Shown here: in pieces, positions 5,281 through 9,332 of the stretch
Numbering within the stretch: the first letter of the stretch is position 1
How the letters are laid out: each line of letters begins with the position of its first letter
DNA from: an uncultured Collinsella sp.
GTDB lineage: Bacteria > Actinomycetota > Coriobacteriia > Coriobacteriales > Coriobacteriaceae
Assembly: GCA_959027945.1 (NCBI GenBank)
Contig: CAUFRO010000058.1
Location: 1 to 9,332 of the forward strand
Direction of reading: 5' to 3'
DNA: 9,332 nt
Position numbers and translations under genes: made by a program
Notes under the pieces: model-generated
What the model was told of the DNA's origin: nothing
What the model saw: only the letters and a program-made list of their open reading frames with translations
Database searches by the model: none

Positions 5281-8049
5281 CTACAGCAGCTCGCCGTGGC
5301 GGGCAATGTAGCGGCACTTTGCCAGCTGGGTGAGCGCGATATAGGCGATAACGATGCCAATGAGCAGCCCAAAAAAGCTCGTGGGCAGCGGCATGAGGCC
5401 GAGCACATCGGCGATGGGGCTTGCCGGCAGCCAGGTGACGAGCGCCAGGCCCAGCACGGTAAGAACGCACAATGCGGGCGCGGCGTGGTCGCGCGGGCTC
5501 GGCAGATGCGGGGAGCGCAACATGTGGACCACGAGTGTCTGCGACCACATGGACTCGACAAACCAGCCGCTCTGGAAGAGCGCAGCAAAGGTCGCCATAC
5601 CCGCGACGTCGCCCGCGGCGGCAAGCTCGGACCAGCTTGCGTCCACGGCGGCGGGGCACACGACAAAGAAGAGCGCGGCGAAGGTCACGATGTCAAACAG
5701 CGAGCTCACGGGGCCCAGCTCGAGCATAAAGCCCTTGATGGATGCGGCGTCCCAGGCACGCGGGCGGGCAGTCCAGGCGTCATCGACGGTGTCCCACGGC
5801 AGTGCGATGCACACGATCTCGTAGACCAGCGACAGCAGTACCAGCTGCAGGGCGCTCATGGGCAAAAACGGCAAGAACAGGCTCGCGACGGTCACGGACA
5901 GCACATTGCCAAAGTTGGAGCTCACCGTGGTCTTGAGGTACTTGAGCAGGTTGCCGTAAGTGCGGCGGCCTTCGATGATGCCGCGCTCGAGCACGCCCAG
6001 GTCCTTCTGAAGCAAGATGATATCGGCGGATTCCTTGGCAATATCGACGGCCGAATCGACCGAGATGCCGCAATCGCTCGCACGCATGGCGGCGGCGTCG
6101 TTGATGCCGTCGCCCATAAAGCCCACGGTGCGGTCGAGCATCTCGCGCATGACACGTACCAGGCGCGCCTTCTGCAGCGGCGAGAGCTTGGCGAAGAGGT
6201 GGGTTTTCTCGGCGCGCTCGGCAAGTTCGGCGTCATCGAGCGTATCGATCTCGGAGCCGAGCAAGACGTTGCTCGCATCGATACCAATCTGCTCGCAGAC
6301 GGTGGCGGCGACGCGGTCGTTGTCGCCGGTTAGGACCTTGACCGCCACGCCCTTGGCCTCGAGGGTGGCGACGGCGCCCGCGGCACTTGCTTTGGGCGGA
6401 TCGAGGAAGGCCAAAAAGCCCATCAGCACCATGTCGCACTCGTCGGCGATGCCAAACTCGCCCACGCAGCGCGGATTGGTCTTCTGCGCCACGGCAATTA
6501 CGCGTAGGCCCTCGGCGTTAAGTCCGGCGATCTGCTTGCGAATCTGGGCGAGCTTCTCGTCGGTGAGCGGCTGAGCGATGCCATCGATCTCGACAAAGGA
6601 GCAGATCTCGAGCATTTCCTCGGCGGCGCCCTTGGTAACCATCTGGGTTTTGCCTTGGGCGTCGGCGACAACTACGCTCAGGCGACGGCGCGAGAAATCG
6701 AAGGGAACCTCGTCGACCTTGGTGTAGCGGTCGCGCAGACTCTGGCCCAGCATAGAATCGGGCACGACGGTCGAGGGCGTCACATCGGCACGGTCGATTA
6801 CGGCCAGGTCGATAAGATTTTTGAGGCCGGTCTGGAAGAAGCTGTTCAAAAACGCATGGCGCAGCACGCGCGCGTCCTCGTTGCCATCGGTGTTGAGGTA
6901 GCGCTCGAGCACGATGCGGTCTTCGGTGAGGGTGCCGGTCTTGTCGCAGCACAGGACGTCCATCGCTCCGAGGTTTTGAATCGCCGGCAGCTCCTTGACG
7001 ATAACCTGGCGACGGGCGAGGTCCTTGGCGCCCTGCGACAGGCTCGTGGTCACGATGACGGGAAGCATCTGCGGCGTGACGCCCACGGCCACGCTCGTGG
7101 CGAACAGCAGCGCGTCGATGACGTTGCCCTTGGTGGCGGCGTTGATGGCAAAGACGGCCGGCGCCATAACGAGCATCAGGCGTACGAGCAACATGGAGAC
7201 GCTCGAGACGCCGCGGTCAAACGCGCTCTTTTCGCCGCGCCCGTTGAGCATCTTGGCGATGCCGCCCAGGTAGGTGTCCGAGCCTGTGGCAACGACAAGC
7301 GCCATGGCGGCGCCGTTTTGCACGGAGGTGCCGGTAAAGACGATGTTCTTGCAGGCAGAGAGTGGTAGTGCGGAGCCGTCGGCGCCCTCGACGACGGTGG
7401 CGGCGGTGGTCTTCTCGACGGCCTCGCTCTCGCCGGTGAGTGCGGACTCGATCACAAACAGGTCGCGCGCGGTGATGATGCGGGCATCTGCCGGCACCAT
7501 ATCGCCGGCAGAGAGGCGGATTACATCGCCGGGGACGAGCTCGTCGAAGGGGATCTCGATGCGCCCGCCGTCGCGCAGGGCGGTGCAAGTGTTGGAGACC
7601 AGGTCCTTGAGGGCCTCTGCCGCATTGCCGCTGCGGGCTTCCTGGATAAACTTCATGCCGCCCGATACCAGCAGCATGGTGCCGATGACGATGACCGTGG
7701 AGGGGTCGCGCTGCGGTTCGGGCACGGCGAGCACGTCGATGTAGAGCGAGACCAGTGCGAGCGCGGCGAGGATGCCGGCGAAGGGATCGATGAACGCGTC
7801 GGCGATGCGGCGGGCGAGCGTTTTGGTCGTTGCCTCGATGGTGTTGGGGCCGACGGCGTTCAGGCGCTCAGTTGCCTGCTCGACGGTGAGGCCGTTTGCC
7901 GTGGCGTCAAGCAGTACGAGGGCGTCCTCGGCACTATGGGTGGCGGCGAATATGGTGTTCTTGGACAGACCGGTATGAGCGGCAGGGCGCGCCGTGCGGC
8001 GGCGCTTGGAGATGGCTTCGAGTACCGTGACGGTTTTGAGCATCAGCAT
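5281..8049 (-). CDS. mgtA: Magnesium-transporting P-type ATPase (P3B, MgtA family)
   Basis: The product is 922 residues, close to the roughly 900 of E. coli MgtA. It is an inner-membrane pump that uses ATP to bring Mg2+ into the cell. Visible motifs in order: LTGES actuator loop (T205-S208), TPQMLP in membrane span M4 (325-330), the phosphorylation site DKTGT (D369), KGAAEE nucleotide-binding motif (K473), TGDN (574-577) and GDGIND (646-651). The C-terminal part is strongly MgtA-like: SSNFGNVLSVTVASLFLPFLP, PWDTVDD, FQSGWFVESMWSQTLVVHML and the closing RYIARHGELL. The start at 8049 is set by AAGGAGG five bases upstream; a second Met two codons later is less well spaced. The gene is alone on its transcript, preceded by a long structured leader and converging on the regulator gene. 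Magnesium is inferred from family; related cations cannot be excluded. Confidence 0.93.
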   Translation of the reverse strand: MLMLKTVTVLEAISKRRRTARPAAHTGLSKNTIFAATHSAEDALVLLDATANGLTVEQATERLNAVGPNTIEATTKTLARRIADAFIDPFAGILAALALVSLYIDVLAVPEPQRDPSTVIVIGTMLLVSGGMKFIQEARSGNAAEALKDLVSNTCTALRDGGRIEIPFDELVPGDVIRLSAGDMVPADARIITARDLFVIESALTGESEAVEKTTAATVVEGADGSALPLSACKNIVFTGTSVQNGAAMALVVATGSDTYLGGIAKMLNGRGEKSAFDRGVSSVSMLLVRLMLVMAPAVFAINAATKGNVIDALLFATSVAVGVTPQMLPVIVTTSLSQGAKDLARRQVIVKELPAIQNLGAMDVLCCDKTGTLTEDRIVLERYLNTDGNEDARVLRHAFLNSFFQTGLKNLIDLAVIDRADVTPSTVVPDSMLGQSLRDRYTKVDEVPFDFSRRRLSVVVADAQGKTQMVTKGAAEEMLEICSFVEIDGIAQPLTDEKLAQIRKQIAGLNAEGLRVIAVAQKTNPRCVGEFGIADECDMVLMGFLAFLDPPKASAAGAVATLEAKGVAVKVLTGDNDRVAATVCEQIGIDASNVLLGSEIDTLDDAELAERAEKTHLFAKLSPLQKARLVRVMREMLDRTVGFMGDGINDAAAMRASDCGISVDSAVDIAKESADIILLQKDLGVLERGIIEGRRTYGNLLKYLKTTVSSNFGNVLSVTVASLFLPFLPMSALQLVLLSLVYEIVCIALPWDTVDDAWTARPRAWDAASIKGFMLELGPVSSLFDIVTFAALFFVVCPAAVDASWSELAAAGDVAGMATFAALFQSGWFVESMWSQTLVVHMLRSPHLPSPRDHAAPALCVLTVLGLALVTWLPASPIADVLGLMPLPTSFFGLLIGIVIAYIALTQLAKCRYIARHGELL

Positions 8050-8095
8050 AGGGTCCTCCTTGTTGAGGGGAGTTAGCGTACGTGTCGTATTTGCA

Positions 8096-8243
8096 TCAAA
8101 AAACCTAGATGTCGCTCACGTCAAGCTCTTGAGCCCACAAAGGGTGCAGCGCGCCTTTGTGGTGGTTTTGGCGATCTGCCGGTGGCGTTTATGCGTGTGC
8201 GGAGTCCTCGCGGCGTGCCGAGGGCGACATGCAGGTTTTTCGA
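8096..8243 (-). promoter_or_regulatory. Structured 5' leader of mgtA (candidate riboswitch or attenuator)
   Basis: In the mgtA transcript, bases 8243-8224 can pair with 8115-8096: 20 positions, 19 paired (17 Watson-Crick, two G-U) and one C-C mismatch. This closes a domain of about 148 nt. The 3' strand ends in U6 (8103-8098). Inside are a perfect 9-bp hairpin, CCACAAAGG at 8162-8154 with CCTTTGTGG at 8143-8135, and a short CCTCG/CGAGG hairpin (8223-8206). Upstream, GGTGTGCC over the leader-ORF ribosome site can pair with GGCACGCC (8 bp), an alternative fold. Together with its place directly before a Mg2+ pump this suggests cis-regulation by metal or translation. I do not see the conserved M-box core (GUUAGGUGAGGCUCCU), so the class is unknown. 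Confidence 0.6.
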
Positions 8244-8260
8244 CTAGGACTGCCTTCCAT
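8189..8260 (-). CDS. Short leader ORF upstream of mgtA (23 codons)
   Basis: ATG at 8260-8258 is preceded by AGGAGG with six-base spacing, the best ribosome binding site in the region along with that of mgtA itself. The frame reads MEGSPSRKTCMSPSARR and six more residues, and ends in TAA at 8191-8189. It is rich in Ser, Arg and Pro, with no membrane segment. Codons 6-13 overlap the 5' strand of the long-range helix in the mgtA leader, so a ribosome translating it would melt that helix. This is reminiscent of the enterobacterial leader peptide MgtL, which controls mgtA, but there is no sequence similarity to claim. An overlapping frame (GTG at 8265 to TGA at 8116, 49 codons, basic, with a CTLCG motif) is also open but has poor start spacing. 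Translation is inferred, not shown. Confidence 0.45.
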   Translation of the reverse strand: MEGSPSRKTCMSPSARREDSAHA

Positions 8261-8295
8261 GGCACACCTCCTAAAGGCTGAGCGCAGCGCGCTTT

Positions 8296-8310
8296 GGGTA
8301 TCTTGTACCC
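8296..8310 (-). other. Small hairpin near the 5' end of the mgtA leader
   Basis: In the transcript GGGTA (8310-8306) pairs with TACCC (8300-8296) around a CAAGA loop, close to the expected 5' end. It may simply protect the 5' end or belong to the leader fold. Confidence 0.3.
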
Positions 8311-8327
8311 CTTTTTAATCCGCCCGT

Positions 8328-8356
8328 ATTCTTGATGAGGGGGTTTGACATGTCAA
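8328..8356 (-). promoter_or_regulatory. Putative sigma-70 promoter of mgtA
   Basis: On the minus strand a perfect TTGACA (8356-8351) is followed after 17 bases by AAGAAT (8333-8328, 4 of 6 to the -10 consensus). Transcription would begin near 8322, giving a leader of about 270 bases before the mgtA start. The -35 box lies inside a palindrome (8340-8360), a likely site for a repressor or activator. Confidence 0.6.
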
Positions 8357-8360
8357 CCCC
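8340..8360. promoter_or_regulatory. Palindrome over the mgtA -35 box (candidate operator)
   Basis: TTGACATGTCAA at 8345-8356 is a perfect 12-base palindrome, extended by GGGG and CCCC on the two sides with one extra T on the left (8344). Such dyad symmetry placed exactly on a -35 box is typical of an operator. The protein that might bind it is unknown. The same palindrome supplies a TTGACA on the plus strand towards pyrE, but I see no good -10 behind it. Confidence 0.45.
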
Positions 8361-8486
8361 ATTGTTCGGAAAACCATTCCCCCTGACAAAGCCTTTACAG
8401 AATGCCGTGGCCCCAAAGCGCGCCCGCATCTACGCTTCGCCTGCGCTAAACTGGAAGGCACGTACGCGATTACGAGAGGAGCCCGC

Positions 8487-9170
8487 ATGGAGGCTTACAA
8501 GCAAGAGTTCATCAAGTTTATGGTCGAGTCCGACGTCCTTAAGTTCGGCAGCTTTACGCTCAAGAGCGGCCGTCAGTCCCCGTTCTTTATGAACGCCGGC
8601 GCTTACGTGACGGGCTATCAGCTCAAGAAGCTGGGCGAGTATTACGCCCAGGCCATCCACGATAACTTTGGCGACGACTTTGACGTGCTGTTTGGACCGG
8701 CCTACAAGGGTATTCCGCTGGCCGTCGTGACCGCCATTGCCTACCATGAGCTGTACGGCAAGGAGGTCAAGTACTGCTGCGACCGCAAGGAGGCCAAGGA
8801 CCACGGCGCCGACAAGGGTAACCTGCTGGGCTATGAGCCCCAGGACGGCGACCGCGTGGTCATGGTCGAGGACGTTACCACCAGCGGCAAGTCCATCGAC
8901 GAGACCTATCCCAAGGTCAAGGCTGCTGCCGATGTCGAGATTAAGGGCCTGATCGTGTCCCTCAACCGCATGGAGGTCGGCAAGGGTGGCGTGACCACCG
9001 CCCAGAAGGAGATCGAGGCCAAGTACGGTTTCCCCGTCGCGAGCATCGTCTCCATGGCCGAGGTCGTCGAGACCCTCTATAACCACGAGATCGACGGCAA
9101 GGTCGTCATCGATGACGAGCTCAAGACCGCCATCGACGCCTACTACGAGCAGTACGGAGCTCAGGAGTAG
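8487..9170 (+). CDS. pyrE: Orotate phosphoribosyltransferase
   Basis: The product is 227 residues. It joins orotate to PRPP, giving orotidine 5'-phosphate in pyrimidine synthesis, in the cytoplasm. The PRPP-binding motif is clear: VVMVEDVTTSGKS at 124-136, with the acidic pair E128-D129. Also visible are the substrate region TLKSGRQSPFF (24-34), the FGPAYKGIPLA segment (69-79), and the flexible catalytic loop DRKEAKDHG (99-107). GAGAGGAG ends five bases before the ATG. No other pyrimidine gene is in the window; pyrE is divergent from mgtA and followed by hairpins, so it appears to be transcribed alone. A possible -10 (TAAACT at 8447-8452) lacks a recognisable -35. Codon use is strongly biased to C- and G-ending codons, as expected for a well-expressed gene. 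Confidence 0.95.
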   Translation: MEAYKQEFIKFMVESDVLKFGSFTLKSGRQSPFFMNAGAYVTGYQLKKLGEYYAQAIHDNFGDDFDVLFGPAYKGIPLAVVTAIAYHELYGKEVKYCCDRKEAKDHGADKGNLLGYEPQDGDRVVMVEDVTTSGKSIDETYPKVKAAADVEIKGLIVSLNRMEVGKGGVTTAQKEIEAKYGFPVASIVSMAEVVETLYNHEIDGKVVIDDELKTAIDAYYEQYGAQE

Positions 9171-9197
9171 TTACGGCGTTTTACCAAACGCCGTAAC
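9170..9197 (+). terminator. Hairpin immediately after pyrE
   Basis: A perfect 12-bp stem (9170-9181 with 9186-9197, TTACGGCGTTT against AAACGCCGTAA plus one pair) has a four-base loop and begins on the last base of the pyrE stop codon. No U-run follows, so it may protect the mRNA 3' end or pause polymerase rather than terminate alone. Confidence 0.5.
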
Positions 9198-9245
9198 CGG
9201 TCGACGCTGCGCGGGCCGCATTTGGACAATCTGACGTTCAACTTC

Positions 9246-9282
9246 AAGGGCGCGACCAGAAGGTCAGCGCCCTTTCGTTGTT
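9246..9282 (+). terminator. Intrinsic terminator downstream of pyrE
   Basis: AAGGGCGCGACC (9246-9257) pairs with GGTC-A-GCGCCCTT (9262-9274), 12 bp with one bulged A and an AGAA loop, followed by TTTCGTTGTT. GC-rich stem plus a moderate T-rich tail fits an intrinsic terminator for pyrE. Confidence 0.65.
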
Positions 9283-9296
9283 CAAGACTTTAGTCT

Positions 9297-9320
9297 GCTG
9301 GCCGCGCAGCGGCCAGCTTT
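9297..9320 (+). terminator. Third hairpin near the right edge
   Basis: GCTGGCCGC (9297-9305) and GCGGCCAGC (9309-9317) form a perfect 9-bp stem with a three-base loop, followed by TTTAAA. It could be a weak back-up terminator or part of a neighbouring gene's control region outside the window. Confidence 0.35.
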
Positions 9321-9332
9321 AAACCACCCGCT

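Noticed and set aside
5165..5659. Minus-strand frame with a Pro/Leu-rich tail overlapping the end of mgtA
   Set aside because: It is a shifted frame of mgtA plus the low-complexity tract, with no start signal of its own.
5227..6333. Long plus-strand open frame opposite mgtA (368 codons)
   Set aside because: It covers conserved P-type ATPase sequence on the other strand; the product is His/Gly/Ala-rich without family features.
8050..8118. Read-through of TGA at 8118 fusing the 49-codon leader frame to mgtA
   Set aside because: The frames are aligned, but mgtA has its own ideal AAGGAGG and ATG, and there is no sign of a selenocysteine or recoding signal.
8050..8330. M-box (ykoK) riboswitch before mgtA
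   Set aside because: Expected from the gene, but I cannot find the conserved core GUUAGGUGAGGCUCCU or the 3' AGUGCUAAAGC element in the leader; only a covariance search can settle it.
8332..8592. Plus-strand 86-codon frame over the pyrE start
   Set aside because: It overlaps pyrE in another frame and covers the mgtA promoter; no ribosome site or domain.

Overview
The window looks like chromosome from a Coriobacteriia actinobacterium, most likely Collinsella or a close relative. The grounds are GC-rich coding DNA with strong AGGAGG-type ribosome binding sites, a LuxR-type regulator whose N-terminal half is a multi-span membrane domain (a family abundant in gut Coriobacteriia), and the gene families present. 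The genus is an inference. No rRNA, tRNA, CRISPR array, transposase or phage gene was seen.

Left part (1-3176, minus strand): a tight three-gene operon read from 3176 leftwards. It encodes a small protein with a DUF4428-type zinc ribbon at the N-terminus and a second zinc ribbon at the C-terminus; a YdjG-like membrane protein with two zinc ribbons and two membrane spans; and a YdjI-like SPFH-domain protein that runs off the left edge. The last two resemble the Bacillus subtilis YdjG/YdjI proteins, which work with the phage-shock protein PspA at the membrane, but no pspA is visible here. A membrane-stress or envelope-scaffold role is the best guess.

Middle (3177-5280): a 377-base divergent intergenic region carries a cluster of short repeats built on CAAGGAGT and a small palindrome. 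It is followed by a plus-strand gene for a membrane-bound LuxR-family regulator (3554-5098). Between this gene and the convergent mgtA lies a near-perfect 68-base palindrome (30-base arms, one mismatch) and a low-complexity GGC/GCA-rich stretch.

Right part (5281-9332): mgtA, a P3B-type magnesium-transporting P-type ATPase on the minus strand, has a good sigma-70 promoter and a transcribed leader of about 270 bases. The leader holds a short ORF with its own Shine-Dalgarno sequence, a 9-bp hairpin, and a 20-position long-range helix (19 pairs) that closes a domain of about 148 nt and ends in a U6 run. I could not match the leader to the M-box Mg2+ riboswitch, so this is the best candidate in the window for an undescribed regulatory system. 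Divergently transcribed from it is pyrE (orotate phosphoribosyltransferase), followed by three hairpins in 150 bases, one of which is a good intrinsic terminator.
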